Part shown: in pieces, positions 26,590-36,768 of the stretch
Layout of the letters: each line of letters opens with the position of its first letter
Position numbering within the stretch: position 1 is the stretch's first letter
Source of the DNA: Moringa oleifera
Taxonomy: Eukaryota; Streptophyta; Magnoliopsida; Brassicales; Moringaceae
Length of the DNA stretch: 64,000 bases
NCBI GenBank assembly: GCA_021397835.1
Contig: JAJFZO010000229.1
Span: forward strand, 1,302,001 to 1,366,000
Direction of reading: 5' to 3'
Made by a program: the position numbers and the translations under genes
Notes under the pieces: generated by a model
The model's database searches: none
What the model saw: only the letters and a program-made list of their open reading frames with translations
What the model was told of the DNA's origin: nothing

Positions 26590-27020
26590 AAAATTAAATA
26601 GTAATGATGAAATTGAAGTGAAATTAATAAGAAGATATATATAATTGAAATATTCACTTTTCTTTTAAAAAAAGTCATTTTGGAATGAAACTCAAACCTT
26701 TGTTTTCTTATAGTTAATGAGTAAAATGGAAAAAGTGGCAATAATGTTGAGGACAATCCCAATGGTAATCAGATAATGTTTATAAGAATTATGATTTTAC
26801 AGTATTGTTTGTTGTATTTTTTAAGATATAGATTAATATAACTGTATCAATTATTTTGTTATCAATTAATTCAAATGTTAAGTAAAGATATTTAACTAAA
26901 GCAGGTTGAAAAAAAAGACAAACATTTAAATAGAATAGTATATAACTTCCTTTTGAATGGAAAGGTAAAATTAAAGAGTTTTCAATTGATTCAAATGTTA
27001 AGTGAAGATTATTTAAAGTA
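26590..27020 (+). pseudogene. 3' fragments of further B3/DUF313 copies
   Basis: 26650-26765 repeats the coding 3' end of the B3 copy (AAAATGGAAAAAGTGGCAAT) and 26775-26890 its downstream tail (TCAATTAATTCAAATGTTAA). 26975-27020 carries that tail once more (CAATTGATTCAAATGTTAAG). A short LTR-like fragment sits between them at about 26890-26960. These are pieces only. Confidence 0.5.
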
Positions 27021-27025
27021 AAGTA

Positions 27026-28950
27026 TGTTGACAAAAAAATCAAAATATTTAAATGAAAAGGTGTATAACTTTCTTTTGAATATAAAGGTACACTTCCATT
27101 AAGGATGTATTATTTTTCTTTGTATGCATTTTTGGAAAGGCAAATTCCTTCAAAGCCATGTTTTGAAAGTCTCCCTCATGACCATTTCAATCATTCAAAA
27201 TAATTCATTATTTATTCTTTATTCATTGAAAAATAAAAACTTATTTTTAAGAGAAAGTTACCATCATCTTGAAAAGACTTCAAAAATTATTTGAAACACT
27301 AATATGAAAAAATGAGACTTAAGGACCTAGTTGTAGTATTGAGAATAAAGGAAGATATCATATGTTTGAAAAAAAGGCTTAAAGACAACCCATGGAGTCC
27401 AAAGAAAACTTAATAGCATACAAAAAAAAAAAAAAAAGAAAACACTTCGATCAAGGTCCAAACCAAGGTAACTCTAAGAAATTCAATGGCAAGTGCTATG
27501 TATGTCATGAGGAAGATCATCGGCAGTCTAATGTACTTATAAACTACCCATACCTTAACATGTCTTATGCAATTAATAAATTGAGTAGATTTACAAATAA
27601 TCCAAGTAACGATTATTGAAATGCATTAATTAAGATTCTTAAATACCTAAAGTATACCTTGAATTATAGGTTGCATTATATTAAATATCCAAATGTATTT
27701 GAAGGGCATAGTAATGCTAACTAGATATTAGACACTAAGGACTCAAAATCCACTAATGGTTATATTTTCATGATTGAAGGTGGAGCAATATCATGAAAGT
27801 CCTCTAAATAAATATGTATTGTTAAGTCCACTATATAATTAAAATTCGTAACTTTGAACAAAGTTAAGGAATAAGTAGAATAGCTTTGTAATTTTCTAGA
27901 GGACATTCCATATTGTTTAAAGCCTATACCAGTTATATACAATCATTATGACAACCAATCATCAATTGGTAGGGCACAAAGTTACATATACAATGCTAAT
28001 TCTGATACATTTATCAAAAACATGACACTGTTAACCAGTTATTTTTAAATGAAATAATTTTTATTGATTATCTAAGATCAAAGGGTAACCTTGTAGATCT
28101 ATTTACTAAGAATTTATCCAAGGATTAAATAAATTGCTCATTGAGGGGAATGAAATTAAAAGTTTACCAAAAAAAAAGTCATCATGATGGTAACTTAATC
28201 TAGTTGACTAAAGGTTTTAAGATTTAACTTCAAAAAGGACAATTAAGTTATAAAGGTCTTAGTAGCTGCACTAAGGGGATAATATCTTCTACATATTTTT
28301 ATGGTAAAATAATAAGTTTTTAGTGATTTTTATAGCTTGAAAATCCAAGTCGAGTATGGTGGAATACTCTTAATAAAAAACACCTATATGAGTGTGAAAG
28401 AGGATTGCTTCTATAAGAATTATAAGGTTAAATTCCCTAAAACACTCATAGAACTAGAAATTTTTTATGGGCAAAATGAACAAAAATGTGAAAATCAACT
28501 ATGCTTAAGAAGAGACTGTGTGAATATTATTGTCTTGTTTTACAACAATGATTAAATAGTTCAAGACATCATGTTCACTGATTGACTAAGTAAATTTGAT
28601 AGTATGACACTATAGAAGGTTTAAATCCACAAATCACTTAGTTTTTTTTTCTAATTGTACTTCTTAAGTGTCTGCATTTTATGAAAATTTCAAATTATAT
28701 AAGAGATTGTTGAAGAAAAAGACAAATATTTGAACGGAAAGGTGTATGACTATTTTTTGAATGCAAATGCATCTTTCCATTAAAAAGACATCTTTTTTCT
28801 TTAAATGTATCTTTCTTGAAAGACACACTACTTTAAAGCCATATTTCGATACTTATAAAAAGCTCCTTCCATAACCGTTTCAATCATTCAAAATAATTCA
28901 TTCTTTCTTCTTTTTTTATTGAAAAATAAAATATTATTTTTAGTAACCAT
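27026..28950 (+). mobile_element. Gutted Copia LTR retrotransposon with two recognisable LTRs
   Basis: Two direct repeats of about 230-240 bp begin TGTTGA at 27026 and 28708. Both contain AAAAGGTGTATAACT or its variant and TTTCAATCATTCAAAATAAT, and would be the 5' and 3' LTRs. Between them, 27392-27540 encodes a gag zinc-knuckle remnant (CYVCHEEDH, with the last Cys missing). It runs without a break into the end of reverse transcriptase and RNase H: YAINKLSRFTNNPSNDY, then LKYLKYTLNY, TKDSKST, NFLEDIPY and IGRAQS at about 27550-28000. Protease, integrase and most of RT are deleted and the RNase H part has several stops, so the element cannot move by itself. Confidence 0.75.
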
Positions 28951-29835
28951 AAGTTAATTCAACGTTTTCCTAAATTAAAGTGTGACATTTACTATCAATC
29001 TATTAGCATTAATTTAGGGGTGATTTTATCTTAAAAATATGAAGTTAAACTCTAAACTCGATCTAATAAAAGCAAAGTTTTATCTATCATGGCTTATTAT
29101 AAATTTATTTTAATTTATTATTTATTTGTATTTGAGTGAAATAAAATCTAAAATTCTTAGTATTATTTATTATTATATATATTAAAAATAATAAAGTACT
29201 CTGTGAATGTACATTTTGGAAGCACATTCTAATGAAGTTTTTCTTCTTTCTAAAATTGATAATCACTTGGAAGATGCAATCCTCGTGAAAGATGAATAAC
29301 TGTTCTTATTAATCTTTCATTACTAATTATTTCCAAAAAAGCAATAGTGAGACCCTTGCTTTCTCATGAAAATTTGGGATTAAAGAAACCACCAATAGTA
29401 GAACTATTAAGTTACATAGTAAGAAATTTCAATAAATTTTTCATATAGTTTCATTTATGCACATGGATTCGAATTTTTTGTTAAATTTGAGTTACATTAA
29501 ATTTTGATAAAATAATGAATGTGATAATTTAATAAATCTAAAATTTTTTAAATTTTATATTAATAATTAAATTATTAAAAAAAGGCTTTTCACTCTTTAT
29601 CCAAAATTTAACAACAACTCAAGCCATCGAAAAAATCTTTGTCGATCATTTGTGCACATTGTAAGTCAGGTGATGAGGTAGTATTGCAGTGATAGAAATG
29701 GTGGAAAGATTTTGCTGAGTTAGCACTTTAAAATTTGAAGTATTTAGTTACTGAAGGAATGGAGAAACGAACACAATACTGCAGTGGAAATTATAACCTT
29801 TTTTTTTCTCTCTTTCTTTCTCTAGATTCTTCTGA
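28951..29835. other. Intergenic DNA with one fragment of the B3 downstream repeat
   Basis: 29205-29330 matches the tail found after the B3 copy at 32070-32160 and at 33665-33790 (TGTACATTTTGGAAGCACAT, ATTCTTATTAATC-type end). The rest is AT-rich without recognised features. Confidence 0.4.
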
Positions 29836-29839
29836 AACT

Positions 29840-30270
29840 TTTTGTACTGCAACATTGGCATCAGAGCTCCGATCATGGTGGAGGAAGCCACCACTAAGCT
29901 GTAGAAAGAGGTCCGTCAACTTCAGAAGGACGTTGAGAAGATCAATTAATGTTCAACTGAAAGAAGTGATAGATTGTTTATAATCGAATATTCAGGTTGC
30001 AATGGAGAAGGAAAGCAGAAATTGAGGATCGAGATGAAAAGAATGTTTGATGGCATGCTAAGGAAAGTTAGAAACTATATCAGAGAAATTATCTTCTGAA
30101 TTAGTTGAGCTTAGTTTTGTTAACAGAAGACAGAATAGTGCTATAAGGGCAATTGAAGCCATTAGCATTAAGGTAACAGAAGTGCCCAATAAGGTAGAGT
30201 TTAAGGATTAAGGTAAGGACTCTTTGGTGAGTGGAAGCAATAATCAGATTACTATTGTGGATCCTTTATA
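29840..30270 (+). mobile_element. LTR retrotransposon remnant: primer-binding site and gag start
   Basis: TGGCATCAGAGC at 29856-29867 differs by one base from TGGTATCAGAGC, the plant primer-binding site pairing with initiator tRNA-Met. Just before it is a CA end as expected of an LTR, and eight bases after it an ATG (29875) opens MVEEATTKL, like the start of gypsy-type gag proteins. The downstream sequence to about 30270 has the charged, coiled-coil flavour of such gags but is interrupted by stops. The LTR itself and pol were not identified. Confidence 0.5.
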
Positions 30271-30376
30271 GTTAATTTCTTGTTAGTTTCTCAGGAAAAC
30301 TTAAATTTTTCTGAACACCAAATCTATATAATATGATTGAGGTAAGATACTTGGTAAAACAAGAACTTTCTCTCTT

Positions 30377-30645
30377 ACCTAATGATCATTACGGGAAACA
30401 ACTAATCACCCATATAAAGTTTATTTCATCACTTACCAAACTGTATCAAACAAAATGAACTAATTAGAAACTAACACATCAAGTGAAAACAAGCAGAAAG
30501 GTATTCTGATTGGGTTACCAAAATTATTTTTTCCCTTCTTGATCATCTACTTAGGGTTCTTCACTGCCTGGGTATTCATTGGCATCAAGTAAAGACTAAA
30601 AGTAAATAAGATACACTTGATATTGGGCATTACATTTGCTTAGCT
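30377..30645 (+). pseudogene. Truncated duplicate of the CAND6/7-like gene
   Basis: 30377-30503 aligns with the upstream region 36390-36518 of the intact gene (shared TTTATTTCATCACTTACCAA). 30513-30643 aligns with its first transmembrane region at 37305-37432. Some 785 bp, covering the start codon, signal peptide and luminal domain, are missing between the two parts. In the retained frame the codon for Gln205 has become TAA at 30590-30592. No function is expected. Confidence 0.85.
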
Positions 30646-30869
30646 CTTATTTACTTTATATTATATGCTTTTATTTTATTAATTTAATTTTTATAATATT
30701 TATCACTATTTTATCTCGTCCAGTTTTGACTTAGTATTTCATCTTATCTCTTTCTCTTATCTCTTTATACTTCAACACATAAAAGGATTAGGAGAGAAAG
30801 CTACCCTTCATCTAGTAAAAACCCATTAAAAATAAGAAACTAGCTAGTAAGCCTAATTCAACAAGTAGG

Positions 30870-30979
30870 ATTCTTAGGTTATAAATATAAGTGGTGGAAA
30901 CCATACCTTCATGCTTATTAGTTTTTTTATAAATTAACTTGTTCTAGTCATTAGTTTGTGTTAAGTGAAGGAAAGACTC
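30870..30979 (+). promoter_or_regulatory. TATA-containing promoter of the B3/DUF313 pseudogene
   Basis: TTATAAATATAAG at about 30878-30890 lies 90-100 bp before the ATG at 30980, a normal plant core-promoter spacing. It suggests this copy came from a complete genomic duplication and not from a processed transcript. Confidence 0.4.
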
Positions 30980-31931
30980 ATGGTTTCTAGTAAAGACTTG
31001 AAAAAGGTTGATGAAGATTTGGAGAAGATTGATGAAGATTTGAAGAAGGTTGATGAAGATCTAAAAAAAGATTACTGCAAATTTGGAGAAGGTTGATGAT
31101 GGTTCCTTTGAGGATATAGTAGAAGTAACAAGAAGGGTTGTGAGAGATGATGAAAGCGAGTTATGCGACCTGATTATGAGAAGAGTGGTGAAAGATCTGG
31201 TTGATTTCATAAACAAAAATAAAGTAACCAAAGAGAACTCATCTTTGAAGAATAAATCCACTCCTGAGTCTGTTGTAGTGTCGATCAGTATCCAAAACCT
31301 TGCCAACAACAATCTTAAAGGAACAAGAGCTCTAGAGTTAAAAGAAAAACAACAAAGGAAAGGAAAAAGAAAATTGAATTTGAATGACAGTGATAAAGAT
31401 CAAATTCAAAAACCAAATAAGAAGATATTGTTGAATACAGAGTTACCACCCATGTTACCTGCAGAATTTAGGAATCTGATATTGATCAGGTAGGTGGTAC
31501 CGAAATAACTCTAGTAATAGACAAAGAAATATTTGCTACTGCTTTAAGTCAGTAGCATAATCGATTTTCTATACCAATAAAGCAGTTGGTAAACAAAAAC
31601 TTTCTTTCACCAGAAGAAAAAGCAATATTAAACAGCCACGGAAACCTCAAAGTCACACTAATAGGTCCAAATATCTCTCAAGTATCCACTTTTGCATTTA
31701 AGCAAGTTAAAAATGAGTAAAACTTATTTGTATGTCTTGATTCATAAATGGTTTGAGCATACCAAAAAAAGTAGTGGTTTACTCAAAGTAAATTCTAAGG
31801 TGCAGCTTTGGTCATATCGAGATAGAAACTCCAAACTTTGTTTTACTTCGGTGGTTAAGCAAAATGGAAAAAGTGATGGCAACGGTGCGGATAGTTTCGA
31901 TGATAAATGTTACGTTACATTCAAATTGTGA
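30980..31931 (+). pseudogene. B3 domain (DUF313 family) gene, frame-broken but the best preserved copy
   Basis: The ATG at 30980 starts 38 codons with four heptad-like units (DLKKVDE and variants) before TGA at 31094. The frame continues shifted from 31083 to TAG at 31491 (EDIVEVTRRVVRDDE, then LPPMLPAEFRNLI), shifts again with GGTEITLVIDKEIF and an internal TAG at 31553, then HNRFSIPIKQL, FLSPEEKAIL and KVTLIG. It shifts a third time to YVLIHKWFEHTK, SKVQLWSYR and NSKLCF. This order (LPP..., GGTE, HNRLS-like, EEK, VQLWSFR-like) is that of plant DUF313 B3 proteins, putative DNA-binding factors of about 250-300 residues. Three frame changes plus a stop make a pseudogene unless sequencing errors are involved, which is unlikely for all four. 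Confidence 0.8.
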
Positions 31932-31984
31932 AGAGCTAGCTAAGACAATCAAACTTTTCTATATAGGAATTATGATTTTAGTTA

Positions 31985-32165
31985 TATTTTTTTATAGAAA
32001 AAAGATGTAAATTAGTATGAATGTCCAAAATGTTAAATAAAGATAATTTATAGTAAGATACATTGTTGATGTACACTTTGGAAGCACAATCCAATAAGGA
32101 TTTTCCTTCTCAAATTAAAAATCGCTTAGAAGATTCAATCCATGACAAAAATGATGCACAAGCAA
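31985..32165. repeat. B3 downstream tail, copy shared with 33570-33765
   Basis: About 180 bp following the B3 pseudogene (with TTGATGTACACTTTGGAAGC) recurs at 33585-33765 with roughly 85-90 percent identity by eye, and more weakly near 29205-29330 and 26775-26890. It marks the 3' flank of an ancestral duplicated unit. Confidence 0.7.
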
Positions 32166-32389
32166 GAACTTTCATATTGACATTAATGAGATAATTAACA
32201 ACTCAATTGTATCTCTGAATTGTAGTATATAATCAAAAGAGAAAGAGAAATTAATTCTTTCTCTTTATAAATTTAAGTTTACATCTTTCAATAAATTTAA
32301 AACTAGAAAAGATTCTTTCGATTTATAAAATTAGCTGAAAATAATAAATTAAAGATTTAGCAATTAATATTCTTATCATAACCTCTAAA

Positions 32390-33160
32390 GTAAGTTAGAA
32401 ATAAGAAAGCAATAGATACACTAATGCTAATCTAGGGATAAAATAAATTCACATATAGCTAAAATAAACAATGAAGCAAAATTTATAAGCTAGTTTCATA
32501 TGAAACAATCTAATTTCTTTGGTTCTTGAGAATTTAAATCTATCGTAATGTTAATCATGATTTATTATTTAATTATCTCATTCTTGTTATATGATGAGTG
32601 AGATAATATGTCACTTTGTTCCATCTTGCTTAGCCACAAAATCAAATCAAGTATTTGGATTTCGATCTTGTAATGATCAAAATTATTTCAAAAATTAACT
32701 TCCACTAATATGTAATTTTTCTTTGTATGTTTGAATCATTTATGGATCAAGATAGAATTAAAAAAATTAATTTTTTTCTTTCCGACCTGTTCATATTTAT
32801 GTTAAATTTAATTTTTTAAGTTTTTTATTACCTTTTAATTATGATAATAAAAATAAGTTTTTTTTCTAATTTTCTTCTCAATTCATTGATAAGTTACAAA
32901 TTAATCACATAATAAAATTACTTGACAGTCCACTTTTTCTTTGGTCCATTTAAGATTTTCAGGGTACATCCTGAATAATTCATTTTAATGTTTTTTTTCA
33001 AAATTTTCGTATGATCAAAATATATATATATTCTCCTTACAAAAACTTAACATTATTAAAATATCCAATCCAAAAATCATTCTTTCTACAATGTTTATTA
33101 ATATGGTTTTTCGCCCATAAAAGATTGTGATTTTTGCTATATTGAAGAGTTGGATACCTA
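32390..33160 (+). repeat. Dispersed repeat, partner of 43430-46870
   Basis: 32765-32960 closely resembles 46090-46310 (shared ACAAATTAATCACA, TAAAATTACTT, AGTCCAC, TTTTCTTT), and 33090-33155 resembles 46800-46865 (GCCCATAAAAGATT, AGAGTTGGAT). 32385-32680 shows weaker similarity to 43430-43680. Both copies lie in the same orientation some 13 kb apart. I do not recognise the family and see no coding capacity. Confidence 0.55.
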
Positions 33161-33879
33161 AGGTGAATGAAATTAAAAAATGGTTTCTTAGGGATAAAGT
33201 AATGTAATATGTGCCAATACCATTTAATTTTAAAGCAGATAATACTTTACATAATTTTGAGATAATATCTTTTCACTGCTTATGAAAACTAATAGTATCC
33301 AGATTTAGATGGCTAATGAAATTTCTTCATTTTTAGATATCAATGGGTGCAGCAAATCCCACATTGCCTACGAACCCATTAACAAGGTACTTATAAAATG
33401 TAGGTATATTCCAACATTAATGATAAGAACAAGTCATGCAAATTGATTATCTCATTCATTTCATAGTTAAAAAATCTAAAAATAGCAGTGACTTCTATCA
33501 AAAGCAAAAATAATATCAATATTAAATAATCATGAAAATTTTGAAAGTCAAAATAATAAGTCAGATGAATTATGATGTATCGTGTATTTTTTTATTAAAA
33601 AAATGTAAATTAGTATGAGTGTCCAAATGTTAAACAAAGATGATTTATAGTAAGATATATATTGTTGATGTACACCTTGGAAGCAAAATCTAATAAGGAT
33701 TTTCCTTCCCAAATTGAAAATCGCTTAGAAGATTGAATCCAACATGAAAGAGGAATTATTAATGTTCTTATTAATCTCTCATTACTTATAATTTTTTAAA
33801 AAACCTTAACAAAACTTGGATTATTTTATCGTAATCATAATATTTTGGGGGTTAAGTTGGATTGTGTTTAAGACTTGAA

Positions 33880-34095
33880 ACAAAAAAAAAAAGGAGTCTT
33901 CATCTAAACCTGTTATGATCAGTTCTAAGACCAAAATTCTTAAGGGAAATTAGTCAATTGAGTTCACCCTTTAATGATTTTATTAAATGTTATCTCTTAT
34001 GCATGCATAAAATTAAAATATCAATAAGGTTTCTTAATTTTGATCAGATCATGAAATTATCTTTTCAGTGCTGAATGCCCCAAATAATGACTGTG
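33880..34095 (+). repeat. Second duplicate of the CAND upstream region
   Basis: Aligns with 36060-36300 upstream of the intact CAND-like gene: shared GAGTCTTCAT, ATTAGTCAATTGAGTT, TTTATTAAATGTTA, GCATGCATAAAATTAAA and ATGAAATTATCTTT. The upstream flank therefore exists in partial duplicate, separate from the coding fragment at 30.5 kb. Confidence 0.75.
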
Positions 34096-34394
34096 AAAAT
34101 CAAAAGAAAAAAAAAACTTAGAATTTTATCTCGAAGGATGAAATAACACCAAACTGATATCCATTAAAATAAATAAATAAATTATGATGTGCATTAGTTA
34201 TCAGAAAAAGGTTTTCATGATGATCACCAAAGTGATATTGTATATGATATTATAAAAAGTTTATAATAATTTTTATTGACAATTATATTAATGTAATAAT
34301 GATTTTTTAAAATTTTCAATTAAAACGTGATAGCGAGATTTTTAACAACCGTCCGTGAAATTGTGACGAAGATCTGCCATAAAATCACATTAAT

Positions 34395-35960
34395 ATCAGT
34401 AACCCTTTGTGCAAAGGGTTTATCAGTAATGCTTTGCCAGACCAAAAGCACAGGAAGAATTCAGGGTGTGGCTACAGCTCGTTAGGATCCCAAAGTCTCC
34501 CATCTACTCTTTGCCGATGACAGCATAATATTTTTCTGAGCTTTTCTATCTGATTATGTAGTAGTGACAAATATCTTCAGAGTGTTTGGGTTGGCATTGG
34601 GCCAACAGATCAACTGAGATAAATCCAGTATTATGTTTAGCTCCCACGTGCATGAGGTTCGCAGGAGCGAGGTAAAAACCTATCTTGTGGTAACCAGAGC
34701 TATAGCCAATGATCTATACCTAGGTTTCCCATTACTCATGGGTAGGTCGAAGAAGAGGAATTTGCCAAGATCAAAGACCGGCTACGATCGAGGCTGCAAA
34801 CATGGTATGGCAAGTTTCCATCTCAGGCAGGTAAAGGTGTCTTGATGCAAGCGATCGCACAGGCTATACCCCGTATGTCATAAGCTACAATGGATTGCCA
34901 AAATCGTTTTTACATGAACTCCCCATGTTAGAAGGTGGCTGTTGGTGGGGTGATCAAGGTACAATAAGGAAGATCCATTGGAAAGATTGGAACTCATTGT
35001 GTGTATCTAAACTCGATGAGGGTGTAGGTTTCAAAGACCTAGAGGCATTCAACTGGGCATTATTAGGGAAGCAATGGTGGAGAATGATCCAAGATGAAAG
35101 ATCCCTGTGTTACAAACTTCTAAAGGCTAAGTATTTTCCAGCATATAGGCCCCATTCAGTTCGGATTTATGCATGGCAAAGTTTACTACCAGGTCAAATC
35201 AGTCATAGAACCAGGGGACACGATGGAGGATTGGCAAAGGAGATAAGGTAGATGTATGGCGAGATAAATGGATGCCACACAGCCGAGCATCTTATCCTGG
35301 TGGATGTTTCCCCAACCATAATGGTAGTTAACAAACTTACTGACGAGCACCATCGTGAATGGATAGTTAGCATAGTGAGGGACCTATTTCCTCCGGAAGA
35401 AGCGACAGCCATTGAGCTATTCCATTAAGCAAAATAGCCATGCCAGATCGGTTAATATGGAAGGGGTCTCCTAACGACCAACAGTAAAATCGGGCTACTA
35501 CATTGCCAGGCCACACTGATGGGGAAAGAGGTACCCTGCCAACAAGGGGAGAAATAAAGGTTGGCAATATACTTGGCAAGTGAAGGTTCCTCCTGCATTT
35601 CAGCAGTTTGGCTGGAGGATGGTTCATGGCATCCTTCCTACTGCAGACAAGCTATGGAATGGGGACATCCAGATCAATAGTACCTGTTGTATATGTAGGA
35701 ACCACTGGGAGAATCTCACCAGCACATACCATCATCGAGTAGGTTTAGCAAAAAGTATAAGAGGAGCTACACCCGAGCCTACACCAGTCCTTGCATGGTA
35801 GACAGTTGAATTCTCAAGAATGGAAGCGGATGAAGAATTCGCACAAGTTCAGGGTGTTCATGATCCTCTGTAGGAGTATCTGGTTCAAACAGAAATAAAC
35901 TCTACCATGATCACACATGCAGGTTGCCGAAGGCTCTGGTTAGGGATGAAAAAAGAATGG
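34395..35960 (+). mobile_element. Degenerate LINE (non-LTR retrotransposon), RT C-terminal half and zf-RVT region
   Basis: SHLLFADDSIIFF with the catalytic FADD at 34510-34521 marks reverse transcriptase. It is followed by the thumb/linker pieces LGFPLLMGRSKK, QAGKGVLMQAIAQAIP, then the plant LINE signature RKIHWKDWNSLC, GVGFKDLEAFNWALLGKQWW and YKLLKAKYFP at 34960-35140. A zf-RVT-like stretch (PPAFQQFGWRMVHGILPTAD, CCICRNHWEN) is at 35585-35720. Several stops and frame changes interrupt it, and the endonuclease and RT N-terminus are missing. It starts near a 9 bp-arm palindrome at 34401-34419. The element is dead. Confidence 0.8.
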
Positions 35961-36054
35961 CAACATAAACTACCTAACGCCAAGCCCGGAAATAAAGATC
36001 ATTAAAGTATGATATATTATGGATATTAATGTGGATCAAGTTTAAGACCGGAAA

Positions 36055-36768
36055 AGTAAAAAAAAAAAAAATATGAGTCTTCATGCGAGCCTGTTATAAT
36101 CCATAAATTCTATACTTCTCGTCCTACTACATAATGAAGGCCTTTTAAATACTTAAATTTTTAAAAGAAATTAGCCAATTGAGTTAAACCCTTTAATAAT
36201 TTTATTAAATGTTACCTCTATTGCATGCATAAAATTAAAGTAGCAATAAGGTTTCATGAATTTGGTCGCACCATGAAATTATCTTTCAGGTGGTAAATGC
36301 CCAATTAATTCGTCCATAAAGTTTCTAAGGAAACATGGATTTATCTATAAACCGTATATGTATAAGTAATACAGAATTTTCTGATCTTTTACCCAATGAT
36401 CATAAAAACAAGCATTCACCCACTTAATGTTTATTTCATCACTTACCAAAACTATATCGAACAAAACGAATTGATTAGAAAATAAGACATGCAGTGAAAT
36501 TAAGCGAGAAAAAGTAAATTTTTCCATCCGAATTTAATTAGCATTAACTCTAAAATTAACATATGTCTTAAGCTTGTGCCCTGGTTCCCCGAATCTTTGG
36601 CATAGAAACCGTTCTTCGATCTCTTTTTCCTTTCATCATGAGTTTTTAGCCACCCAATGCCAAAATAATTTCCATTAATCACTTAAATTGAGATTAATCA
36701 AGAATCAAAGCTGTAATTTTAAGTGGGTTGTCTTTTTTTCCTCCCCAAATCAAACCCTTTCTGAAAAG
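36055..36768 (+). promoter_or_regulatory. Upstream region of the CAND-like gene
   Basis: Runs from the end of the LINE remnant to the chosen start codon. Parts are present again at 33880-34095 and 30377-30503. An upstream in-frame ATG at 36688 would add 27 residues that would bury the signal peptide, so it is treated as leader. No clear TATA box was fixed. Confidence 0.4.

Noticed and set aside
29735..29983. 82-codon plus-strand frame over the primer-binding site
   Set aside because: It crosses the LTR border and reads a different frame from the gag-like ATG at 29875.
36688..36768. Upstream in-frame ATG of the CAND-like gene
   Set aside because: It would put 27 polar residues ahead of the remaining leader and bury the signal peptide; the ATG at 36769 fits the family better.
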